Below are positions 14,101-26,100 of a DNA stretch of 64,000 nt, one piece after another. The stretch's first letter is position 1, and each line of letters starts with the position of its first letter. The position numbers and the translations under genes were made by a program. Source of the DNA: Aphis gossypii (lineage: Eukaryota > Arthropoda > Insecta > Hemiptera > Aphididae); the NCBI RefSeq assembly GCF_020184175.1, contig NC_065530.1, forward strand, positions 57,079,260-57,143,259, given 5' to 3'. The notes under the pieces were generated by a model that had not been told where the DNA came from, searched no databases, and worked only from the letters and a program-made list of their open reading frames with translations.

Positions 14101-15540
14101 GCCGTGTTATTTTGTCATAACAATAAAAATATTTTTATATTTAAATACTAGAAATTTGTTATTTATTTATTCATGGGAGGCGCAATTTTTATTTTTATTT
14201 TTAGAGTGGCATAAACTAAAACAATTTAGTAACATCTGAACTAAATAATATAAACATCAGCATTTAGTTCTTATATAGTAATATATACTATACATTTATC
14301 AAATGGACATAAATTATTATATACCTATATTATATATATGTATATATCATATAAATGTGTGTGTAAGTAACTCTAAAGTATAAATTAAGTACAAAAGTTA
14401 AAAAAAAAGTTTTAAAAGGTTCATATTATATTTTAATGTAATAATGGAATGTAAAAAAATGTCAAAGAATAAAATAGGCTACATTCATTTTATACCTAGT
14501 AACAAAGTGAAAAATTTACAATTTTTTCAAAATTTCGAGAAATTGTTAAATAATAAATAAGTGCCAATAAAATATTTTTCTAAATTCCTCTTTCCACTCT
14601 CTAAGCTGTTTTTAACTAAAAAAAAATGGAAGGTACTAGTAAAAACATCCAACAATTTTTTTTGAATTTTATAGTGTAATTTATTATTTATATTATTCGC
14701 AATTTTTCATCTCTACAGGAGTGGATAAAATAAAATGATAAGATTTAGAAAGTTGGATGATTAAACTAGATTTATAACAATAATGTGTTCATAGTGATAT
14801 AATAAACTGAGAAATGAAAATGTGATTGAAGTACCTATTTGAAAAATCTAATAGACGACTAGATTTACAAAATCTAAATTACAAATTTAAATTTAATGAC
14901 TATGAATGTTAATGTTTTTTGTATTTTAAATTTTAATATTTGTTTTAAGTTATTTTTTAACACACACATACACCACACTCGTATACGCACACATATACAT
15001 ACACATATACATATATTAAACAGTTATTTTATTTTTGAATATACAATATTACTATATTAGCCTTCCGGCGCACCCCCCCACTCTTCCAATCATATAAAAT
15101 TGAATCCGAACGGTTACCTAAATATTTTGTATTTTACATTTGTATATATTATTATTTTATAATTTATTATCGTTAATATGCATCAATTTATTAGAAATGT
15201 TATTGTTGTTTAATAAAAACTATTACGTATGCAGCCAAATCCAACAATTGTTTCCTACCTAAGAGTAGGTATAAATAAGAATTTACGCAATACATAATAT
15301 ATGTTTTATTAATAATGGTTTTAATAGATTTATATAATATTTGTACAACATTGAAAAATAAATGAATTATTAAAAATTAGGTAATTATATAGATGTTAGC
15401 AATTAAATATTAATGTTCAATTTAAAAATAAAGTATTAATACAATTCTTATTTTTGATATCAGATTGACGTATAAATTATGTGTTTAGGAGATCCATGTA
15501 GGCAATTTTGATGAAATATTAATATACCTACATATTGGTC

Positions 15541-15695
15541 CAGTGGCGTAGTTATGATTTTGTTCTGGGGGGGGATATATAATTTATTGGTTAAATATAA
15601 AGTGGGGGGGCTCAATAAGTCAATGATTTAAACATTAAAAAAAAGGCTCTGGGGGGGATCTATCCCCATATCCCCCCCCCATAACTACGCCACTG
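15541..15695. mobile_element. Short MITE with perfect 16-bp inverted ends
   Basis: CAGTGGCGTAGTTATG at the left and its exact inverse CATAACTACGCCACTG at the right, 155 bp apart, with G- and C-runs just inside as in the element at 328-481. The flanking 8-mers do not match, so the target duplication is absent or decayed. Confidence 0.7.
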
Positions 15696-16784
15696 AGTAC
15701 CAAGAATCGAAGAATATTAAAAAATATTGCAATATATATACCTAAAGACTTTATTACAAGACATGTTCACCCCTAAACAATAGTGTTCAATTTCAATTTG
15801 TATAATTTATTAAAAATCGTATTTTATTTGTTGTGATTTGTAAAGTATTTGTAGTGAAAAAAATTATAGTAAATATAAAATACATTTAACAGATTATTGT
15901 GCTCTGTTAAAGGCTCTTTTTAATGAAGCATCACATGTAAGTGATTTTAATATAAAAATAATTAAATTTTTTAACTACACAGAATAATAGGTAAGCAATA
16001 GTAGGTACCGCTTTGCTATATGTTAGATGTAAAGTAACTATAATGGTTGTGTTAAATTTAAATTCAATGATATGTCATCGAAAATGAAAAATGATTCTAA
16101 GCGGAGACGGTATATTATCCTATATTACTAATAGTACATTGTTATGTTTTTTGATGTTGTTATTTGGTTAAGTAATTTATTTTTTTAGTAATACAGTAGG
16201 TTGAATTATTTATTATATTGCATTTACAAAAAAAAAAATGTCATTATGTATTTAAAATATAGAAATATTCGTGAATGTCCCCTTGAATATAGTTTTTGAA
16301 TTATAATAACTATAATTAAAATCGCCATTACTCATTTAGACTCCACTCAAAAATTAGAGTTTATATAGGTAGTTATTTTTAAGATTTTTAGTTTTAATAT
16401 GAACTTCTTATATGAGCAACTTTGTATTACATTTTCAAGTATTAGGTTTAAAAATTGAAAATTTTAATTGGTAACCACAAAATACGTAATTTACAAATGT
16501 TTGTGATTTTGAGTTTAAGGAACCTATATCTAGTTGTCACATGGTTAAAACAAAATACATTTAAAATTGGGTTTATTATTTATTATACTTGGATAATTGT
16601 TGTGAATTATAAATATTGATAGATTAATTTTAATTATAATATTATATTAAATCATTAAAATAATTAAAACATCTCCAAAATATAACTGAAGATAGCTTTA
16701 CCTCGGTATAAAATGAAAAATGTTAGTTTTATGTTCATTATTAATTGGTAGTTTGTTCTGGCATATTGTGCTTTGATGTAAAAT

Positions 16785-17087
16785 ATGTTTATCTCAATCA
16801 AATGTATTACGTTTAAAATTTGTTCTACTCAGGTGCATCTGGAATTCACAGAAGACAATCGACGTGTGCTTCCACGGTGGTGCTGCAATTTTCAAGAGGC
16901 ATCTACACATTTGCTTGGATCGTGTATCCTCCATTACGTGATATACGTGCGTCACGGCGACCTCAGTGATGTTCGTCGAAAAACTGAACAGAATACTGTG
17001 CCATTTCGTGGACAGTATTATGACAAAATTGAAATGAGAATGTTGGTCAAAAAAGTTCATTACCAATCATTGACAGTTAATGGTTGA
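16785..17087. other. Unexplained GC-richer island open on both strands
   Basis: Both strands read open for about 90-100 codons. On the plus strand a good acceptor TTCTACTCAG precedes GTGCATCTGG, and the frame reads VHLEFTEDNRRVLPRW...YVRHGDLSDVRRK to a stop. No family is recognised and no matching donor is clear. It could be a non-coding RNA exon, a processed remnant or transposon sequence. Confidence 0.3.
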
Positions 17088-17852
17088 TATTTAATACTCA
17101 AGGTTAGGTTATAGGTTTTGTAGGTGTTGAAATATTAAATACTTATGAGAAGTATCAGTTATTACTGGTGGGATGACGATCCACATAGCAGGCAATGTTT
17201 TAGTGGTCATTCAGTTTGTCTGACTCGTAATTGAAGAGTTTTATTAAATTTTGAACTTAAAATGCTTAAAAATTAAATGTTTAATTTTATATTGTCTAAA
17301 ATACAAACTAGATTTAATTTATTATCAAAAACCACTCTCAAAGGTAAAAATCAAAGTATTTTAACTGCTTATTGTATAAATATAACGTGTAAAATACACA
17401 CAAATAAAAATACTAATCATTGTAAAATGAAAACATTCCTTGTCTCACTAACAAGCTAAAAAACAGTTGATGTCCTTATCTTTAAGTTTGGTAGATAATT
17501 GATCAGTTTACTTTAGCTCGTCTGAAAGACCAAGCCCATCAGAATAAAATTTGAAACTGCTAAATGCAAATTTGCTTTGTATTATGTTTATGTTTGAAAA
17601 TGATTAATGGTAAATGCAAATGTTATAATGCATAGAAACGAGTTGCTTTCTTAGTAGGTATCGGTCTACATTATTCGTTAACAACGTGTAACTGTTAAAT
17701 GAGGCTTATCGGTTTGTTATTTACTGGCAAGATTATCATCTAACATCTGTTTTCATTTCGTTTTATCTATTTGTTAGAATGCCAGTTTGACAGTTTGGTA
17801 TGCTTTATAACTTTATAAGTGAATGTAACCACTGCCTATCGTCATTAAAAAC

Positions 17853-17999
17853 CATGGGCGTAGGTAGGAAATATTTTTGGATGGAGTTTTGGTCTAAATA
17901 TACATTAAGTTTAATTCACAATATTTGTTTTAAAATTGTTTTATCTTTAATTTCGGGGGGTGTTTGAACACCTGACTTCCCCCTATACCTACGACTATG
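17853..17999. mobile_element. Short hAT-like MITE with perfect 8-bp target duplication
   Basis: 147 bp with imperfect inverted ends CATGGGCGTAGGTAGG / CCTATACCTACGACTATG, flanked by the direct repeat TTAAAAAC (17845-17852 and 18000-18007). It carries internal G- and C-runs like the other short elements. No coding capacity. Confidence 0.65.
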
Positions 18000-18029
18000 T
18001 TAAAAACAATACTATGTTTCGGTGTATAG

Positions 18030-18114
18030 CAAATATGGTATCTGTTTTAAACGCAACGTCTACCGGAAGTACATCGGAACTTTTCCGGATGAGTCGTGGA
18101 CTGTTCTTTTTATT
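18030..18114 (+). CDS. Possible isolated plus-strand exon
   Basis: 85 bases between GTGTATAG and ATT|GTAAGT, open as KYGICFKRNVYRKYIGTFPD then ESWTVLFI, and more GC-rich than its surroundings. The protein is not recognised. It sits between two transposon-like elements, so a transposase fragment is as likely as a host exon. Confidence 0.28.
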
Positions 18115-18197
18115 GTAAGTAATAAATTAATAATTATGGACACACTTTTTTTTATAACTATGTCGAATAATACATTGAATAATATGGGGGGTACCAG

Positions 18198-18745
18198 TTT
18201 CCACTAAAAAAGTAAGTACTTACTGTACCTTTACCCTTTCCACTAATATTAGTTTTCATCAAATGAAATACTGACTAAAATAATGAATAATTGTCAATTA
18301 TAAGTGTTAATAAAATCATTTCTTTTTTTCAAATAATTATAAATAAAATACACATATTAAATTTTAACGCATACCTATCTATCTATTATTTTTAATTTTC
18401 ATTTATGAAGAACATTAGAAGTTGTATAATTATTAATGTTTTAAATTAAAAAACCTACTATCTATTTAATTTTTTTTTTAAATTGCATTTTTTTATAGTA
18501 TGCATTCGATCAAAATCACATATTAATATTATTATTTATTCTAGTAATATAATTAAATAAAAATGATTTTATTAATATTTATAATACATTGTTTTTAAGT
18601 ATTATATATATATATATATTTAGTCTCATAAATAACTTACTATATTATAATTTATCGTATTTTTAATGTTGTATAGAAATTACTTTGGTTGAAATATGGT
18701 CAATCTTATTTGGCTGAAAAGGGAAAGGTACTTTTTTGGTGGAAA
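18198..18745. mobile_element. Non-autonomous inverted-repeat element, superfamily unknown
   Basis: TTTCCACTAAAAAAGTA at 18198-18214 is the inverse of TACTTTTTTGGTGGAAA at 18729-18745 (16 of 17). The similarity continues inward (CCTTTACCCTTT against AAAAGGGAAAGG). The inside is plain AT-rich DNA. Outer ends (GGGGGTACCAG / GTGTTATGCCC) may extend the element; no clear target duplication. Confidence 0.5.
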
Positions 18746-19125
18746 CGTGTTATGCCCAATATTATTGATATTATTAAAAAAATAGTGATTTATTAGATAA
18801 AAAACTTTGTACAATAATAATTATATTCTTTGGTCACCGACAAACCAGTGAAAACGGATAGTGTGGACCAAAATTTAGGTAATCATTTTATACTTTTATC
18901 AGTATACTTATCAAATTATTAAACAATTTATATTAAATTTATTGGTTTAAAATTTTCAATACATACACAATATAATAATATTTCATGAAAAAATCAAACT
19001 TAATTTTTACAAAGAAAATTTACAATAACTGTATAGGAAAATAGGAAATGCTTAAATCATTAATGGTAATAACATAATCATTATTTTTATATACTTAAAA
19101 AGTAACATACAAAGTTACATATACA

Positions 19126-19317
19126 TTAAAAAAGGTACCACGACACCGACAATATATTAATTAAAGTTAAGATGGCGGTCCGGAGTTTTATTCCCAAGCC
19201 AAGCGATGGTACGTCAGGGTAAGTATAATTGCCCGCAATAGGAGAGAACAGGGATCTAGGGGTTCTTGAAAAATTTCCACTTGTTGAAACATTCATTATT
19301 CTGAGCGTTAACATCAA
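19126..19317. other. Unexplained GC-richer patch beyond the 3' end of cwo
   Basis: The minus strand is open (RTPRSLFSPIAGNYTYPDVP then SLGLGIKLRTAI), running to a stop. The plus strand has ATGGCGGTCCGG followed by a donor-like CAGG|GTAAGT at about 19219. It also contains AATAAAACTCCGGACC on the minus strand, which could be an LTR-like or processed element. No identification is possible. Confidence 0.3.
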
Positions 19318-19333
19318 TAAAAATAATTAATTA

Positions 19334-19339
19334 TTTATT
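19334..19339 (-). terminator. cwo: Candidate polyadenylation signal of cwo
   Basis: First minus-strand AATAAA that I see past the cwo stop, implying a 3' UTR of about 0.44 kb. Weak on its own in such AT-rich DNA. Confidence 0.3.
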
Positions 19340-19774
19340 TATATTATATTATATAATAATACACGTAGCGTTAACCGAATTCAAATTACAATATTATATT
19401 ATACTCATTAGCTCGTAGTTTTTGATAGTTTTTCGATTTGAAACTTTAAACTTTTGAGAACCATAAAAAATGAGCCATGTATAATATAAAATTATAATTT
19501 TTTTTGTTCGATTTCCTATTCAAGTGCGGCAATACGAAATTTTTAGGCGAGTTCAACAGTTCAAAATGTATTTCCTTAACAAAACAAATCCACGCACGTG
19601 TATAATAAGTTGCACTGAGAACATAAAAATCGCGAAACATATATTATGGCTGAGGACATATTATATAATGTTGTTCCAATACGTCGATTTTTGTAGTATT
19701 GGTAAAACCAATAACCCCGCACCCGCACCGCGTCGGTGTCGTGATCCGATCGCCAGTCAGGACAACGACATTCT

Positions 19775-20137
19775 TCAAAACTGATTGGTCGCTTGGAAGT
19801 TGACCGAAATCGATATCGGATGAACGATGACCGACGAACGGTTTTCGGTCAACGCGTGGTCCAAGACGGGTGGTATGATGTCCCTGTTGACGGTTAGTGG
19901 AATATAATACGACCCGTTTGCGTGCAGTGCGAATATCGGCACTTCTTGCCTGTCCTCGGTGCAGTCGGAAGATTCTTTTCGGCGACGTTTCTTCGCTGGT
20001 GCATAATAATCGGCCAGATCCTCACCACTGTTCTCGGCGCTGAACCGCTGTTTGATGTCGGTCTTAAACTTATACATGGACCCGCTAGATGAATACGAGT
20101 CCGTTGTGAACGACATGCTGCACCTGTCCGCTAGGGT
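19775..20137 (-). CDS. cwo: cwo terminal exon with conserved C-terminal blocks
   Basis: Acceptor ATCCTGCAG, then TLADRCSMSFTTDSYSSSGS, MYKFKTDIKQRF, a basic AKKRRRKE cluster (possible nuclear signal), VPIFALHANGSYYIPLTV and VHPISISVNFQATNQF before the stop. The last two blocks resemble fly cwo's C-terminal region as I recall it, and are what fixes the identity as cwo rather than another bHLH-O gene. Confidence 0.92.
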   Translation of the reverse strand, partial: TLADRCSMSFTTDSYSSSGSMYKFKTDIKQRFSAENSGEDLADYYAPAKKRRRKESSDCTEDRQEVPIFALHANGSYYIPLTVNRDIIPPVLDHALTENRSSVIVHPISISVNFQATNQF

Positions 20138-23100
20138 CTGCAGGATGAACATAAAAAAAAACGATTTTGTATGAGGCGATTGTCGTTGCGAATAATATAC
20201 ACAGTGCCGGATCTAAATCTCAGAAGATTGAAGTGCGCAACTACTAATTTTGGAGTCCGATTTAAAAATAATTGCTATTTATCAGTGATATGTAATGCAA
20301 AAATTATATTTATTTTTTGTATTTGATTTAAATGATAATGGATTTAAAAAAGAAAATATTTCTACGGGAAACATCATGGGCCATAAACCGTTTCATTAAA
20401 CTGAGCGTGATTAAATTGAATCATTAATTGTCCAGTGTCTAGAATAATAAACGGCCGTGGGTAATTTCTTAAAATAATTTCAAGACCATTGTTCAATATT
20501 CTTAATAATTTATCACTTTACAATGTTAGAAAATCTATAGGATGTCAACCCGAGGCCCTTCAAATAAACTCTGCGTTAAAGCCTATAGGACCATTTCATC
20601 TCCTTTACCCTTATTAAATTCGGCACTGAATATACATTAAATACATTATTGCGGGCGTAAAGCCATCACACGCACCTGATCATATGACGCATTGACTGAC
20701 GTATGAGATTTTGAGTTTTTCGAAGAATTTTTTTGTTGACCACTCTCATCGTAAGCTCCGTCCCCGTCTAGATATGTTAACACGTTTGCATTGAATTTGT
20801 TCACTTCTAGTATAATCTCTTGTTTCATCACGTCGTGGATCACTTGTTTCCCTGCAGCAATGAGATGAAATTATCATTTATTTCATTAATAATTTATTAA
20901 TTAAAATATGAGTACTGAGTAGAACAATGGCACATACCTTTGACGATTTGAGCACAATGTTGTTGCAAGTGGTTGATGAGCGACAAACATAATCCATGGT
21001 TGGGAGGATACCCGTGTCCCTCGACGAGATACTGCATGGTCTCGGTTAGGCATTCTAAAAACCCCATTTTGTACTGGTCTGCCATTAAAATGGAGTTTTC
21101 GGGTTCTACAGGGGTAGAATTTTCGGATTTTTCAATTTCAACTGGTTCTTTGGGTTCCTTTGTACTACGTGGTGGTGGCTGATTCCCGACTATACAATAT
21201 ATAAATATAACATGTATAAGAAATATAAATGTGTTTGCTTCATTCAATGTACCTACGTCCTACATCGTATATTTTGTTCCAAAAACATAAAATCCTTACC
21301 CGTTGAGGAAACGTTAGATTGGAGATACTTCATGTGTTTGATAGCCATTTCAATTATTTCGGTTTTTTCAACTCGGCCTCGACCTTTTTTCATGTATTCA
21401 GCTGGTATGAGCCGTGATAGATCAGCTAGGCAATTATTCATTCGATCGCGTCGCCGTTTTTCTATTATACGATGTGACATTGGGTCCTGCATAACAAGAA
21501 ACATTATCATTGTAATGTTTGTTTATATTTTTCGTTAGTATATAATAATATGACGAAACGCTTCGCGTACGGAGAAATCGGTTTTTTTTTCATACGAAAT
21601 CGTCCTAAGTGATTTAAATATGACGGTAATTTGAATTGATTATGATCACGTTTTTAACATTACAAGAAACGTATTAATAACGTCATCGTATATAAGAACA
21701 CCACGTGATGAGCAAACGTCTTGATCGGGGGCGATCACGTTGTCACGCTGCTGTTTATTTGTAAGTAGAATAGTATCGTATTATAATATGCCAATAATCG
21801 AGTTTTTCGGTACAACGTGATCGGGACAGGTTGTTAAAAAAAATATACGGGTCATGGAGGTTGATGATATGTATGATAAACGTTCAATACCTGTGGTATG
21901 ATTAACGAATCGACGGTAAACGTCAATTAAAAATTTGGATATGCATATTGTATAAGTATACACTATTATAGATGATTAAATATAATATGTGTGCTGCATA
22001 TTTTTATAAGGTCATTTTGTGTTTAAAGGGTCGTAAAATATAGTACTTAGGTAGTAATCTTAATTATTTAATAAACCACTTTAGTATAATTACCTATGGA
22101 AAATTAAAAAATATATTTATAAATGATTATATATCAATATAAATTAATGAATATAATATAATACATAATATATATCTTTAAATGAACTGATTTTACTTGA
22201 AATTTTAAAATTCAATAGAATAGATGCAATAATTTATAAATTAATTTTAAAGTTGACCTTAATTTTATAATAAAAACAATGTAATTCATATATTGCTTAT
22301 TATTGTATATGTTTTATGTTAAGTACTATAAGCTATTATACCTATTATTCATGATGAATTATTCGTTGTTTTCGTAATGACATTAAACAACAACTTAACA
22401 TAATGTCGATGAATCACATTGTATTATATGATACCTTAAAATATAGCTTATACTGTACAAAAAATTTAATCATTGGTAGTAAAGATCTTATAAATCTTAG
22501 GTTCAAATACTTATCTTGAATTATATAAAAAAAATTAACTCTATTTAACAAAATTTTATAATTTACACGTGATAATTATATTTTATTATTTTAATACCTA
22601 TTTAATAAGACTAAGATCTTTATCAAAAATTAAAGTTATGTTTTGAAAAATAGTTATACATAGGTAAATTAAAGAATAATTATTATGAAAACATTTCAAT
22701 AATTTGATAAACAGCTTATCAACATTAATTGTATTAATTAATTATAGTGGATAAAGATTAATTAACGATTTTTCAAATATCAATTAATATACACACGACG
22801 AAACAAATATTTAAGTTACGAAATTCATTTTTTTTACATAATCTGTATACATTAGGTTAGGTAACAAACAGATATGCTACATTTATATTTATTTAGAAAT
22901 TTTTATTGTTTTTTCAATAAATTCCTATTTTTTAAGTAGATGTATTTGATTCTAAAGTTTAACACAAAATAAATATTTATACAGAACTTAGGAAAATAAT
23001 GGATTTTAGTTTAAATAAAGTTATTCTTTATTATATATAGAGTAGTAATTGGCGAAGTATAATGACGTTAAAACACTTGTCGATAGTGATATTTGTATTA

Positions 23101-26100
23101 AAAGTAATATAATTTTATATAATATATATAAGAATATAATCCGATTATATTAAGTTCTCTGAAACAATTATTATATCTGTCACAATGTTTCAATAGTTTA
23201 TCCTATTATTAACATTATACTATTTTTTAAAAATTTAAATTTGAATATTTTTTTATACTGTAGAATACTTAAAAAGGCATCGAAGAAAATAATGCTAGAA
23301 GTATAAATGTATACAATGGGTTTACACTCCTCTTAATTCTAATTAAGTTATTTCTATTGTTAACCCTTTATATTTTAAGTTTATTATTTTAAGCTGTCGA
23401 CTTTATAGAATTAACTGTTACACATACCTACAACTGTGTACGTGCCTAAATTTGTTTTTTTTTTTAATATATAAATTTCACATGTGCATTATTATCCACT
23501 TATAAGTTATTTGTCATCATAATAATACAATGTTCGAGTTGCATCTATATATTATTATACATTTATATAGCACTGCTACCAAATTATATTACGAATTCTG
23601 AACACTCTTAGGTATAATTATATATTGTTATATGATTATATCACGCAAAAAACTTTAAATGAAAAGTTTTGCAAATATAAATAAAATAATTGTTTGTTAG
23701 CACTTGCAATCGAGCGTTTTAGCCGTGTTTACATTTACAATTTATAATAATTATACATTATAATGTCGTATAATATATGATGGATATGATATAGTAATAA
23801 GTAATAACTAACTAGTAGCTATGTAATGCGAACAACGTCTACAGCTGATAACCACGCATTCAAGTGTTGTAGACAAACGATGGTAAATGACTGTATCGTC
23901 TATAATATCTGCTATGGCCATATAGTGTAAGCTATTATAATATTATTTTGATGTTGATTATGACATCGTGTACCTACTACTCATTAATTGTAAATAGTAT
24001 TTATAGTCAATTCCACTACTTATAGAAAACCATTGATTTAATAAATATATATAATTACACGGTGATGGCGAATGATCAACCAATCCCCTTCATGTTGTTA
24101 AATTTTATAGCATAAATTCTCATTTTTACAATAATCTATGAACATTTGTTACCTACTTTAAACATATTTACATACACATGCAATATGAGTATTGAGTATG
24201 TAATATATTTTGAAAATAAAATGATTCGCATATGGAGAAAACTATTCATATAGGACTAGATGGTTTTATAGGTGTAAAGAATATATCAATAGATAAACAA
24301 CTACTAAATATAAGAATGTTTCAAACGGTTCAAACATCATCACGTGAGCATAATAGAACAAATATTATACCTATTACATTTTATATTGCATGCAATGATA
24401 AAGAAAAAAAATCTTAACTCCAGTCTATTATATATATATATTTTAATATCGGTATACAATTACATGAATCATAGCATGTTAGTTGACAAAGACATTTTAA
24501 CTGAGTAGGAAATTTTAAATTTTTCTCAATTTTTTGGATAAAGAAATTCTGTGTTGTATAAGAACATACAACATATAATATATAATATAGATATCATACT
24601 AAAATAATGAATAATAATTAATATACCTAGTATTAGAAACTAATATAATTAGTTAACGGCGGTGCCCCTGTTCCCCTCTATGCAAATAGGTGATAAGCGG
24701 CAGTCTAATAAAATATATTTATTAAGAGTACCTATTCAAGTATAGATACAGATATACTTATTTTAAAAAGTTTTAAAATACGCATTTGAATTTTTAGTAA
24801 TAACAGTATTTGAGGACATATTATAATATACCTACTTTAAATAAGCATTTTCAAATAATTTCAAATTTTTATCAAATTAAATTACTATAGTATCTTTATA
24901 TTTTATAAAATATTATAACATAACATTAATTTTATTAAACATTTTATACCATTTTTTTTATTGTAACTACATTATTCGTTTATTTTTTTTTTTTTTGGTT
25001 ATGGTTTTTGATATAGTGGGTAGCTATATTATTATTATTTAAAGTCACATAAAAATATGTTATAATAATATAGGCGTGTCTATTTTATATAAACAGATTT
25101 TTTTTATTTTATGCTATTGAATTGAAAATAGAAAAAATATTTGAAAATTAATACTTATTTGATATTAAATATAATATAATACATAAGAAAAAAAAAGTAA
25201 TTAAAATACTTTGTTCAAGCACTTTTTCAAAAGTATTTAAAATATATATTTGAGTGTTTTTACCGTATTTAAATGCATTTATTTAATTAAGTATATTATT
25301 TTACTCAAGTACTTTACAATATTGTTATAGGAAAAGGAGTCAACTTTTAACTTCCCTTTTAAAGGCGTTGTCCTAGAATATTGGAGAGATTTTCAAAGCA
25401 TCACACGTTCCGATTAAATAGAATTTTTCTAATCATCATTTCCTGGTTGTTTTGTATTGGGTCATTACATGTTCGAATTTCGATCTATATATTAAAATTG
25501 TCATTAAAAAATCATTGGCTTAAACATTTATAATGAAAATGCTGATTTCCATCATTTCAAAAAAAGAACTTTGTATTGTCACAAGACACCCTTTAAAAGG
25601 AATACAAGTCTAAGTAATTGAAAATATGGTTGTTAAGTATACTTAATTGAAATTTCAAAAATTAGAATTTAAATGGTCATTATAGAAGAAAAAATTGAGG
25701 TGAACGTGGTTAGTGAATTATCCGTATATGACCTATACATCTGCATACACACACACACACACACGTACCTCTTTGCTAATATTCTTCGCCTGATTTCGGT
25801 GCTGTCCAGTTCTCTCAGTGAGCTGCTGCATTTCTCCTTCGAGGTTATTACATTGTTCAGCGTTCATGTGCGGCGCCATTTGCATCGTAACGGCAGCATG
25901 TGATTTTCCGGACAGTCTGTCCTTCATGGCGTTATCGTGGTGCGTTATTATCATGTCCGACACCATCGGCACCTGTGGAAACATCGACCATCAAGCATAT
26001 GCTAAACTACGATAATATATCCAATATAATATACGGATGCAGAAATGTATCAAGTATCGCACGTTATTTAAGGGTTTATCCAGAGGTTTATCGGCGATTA

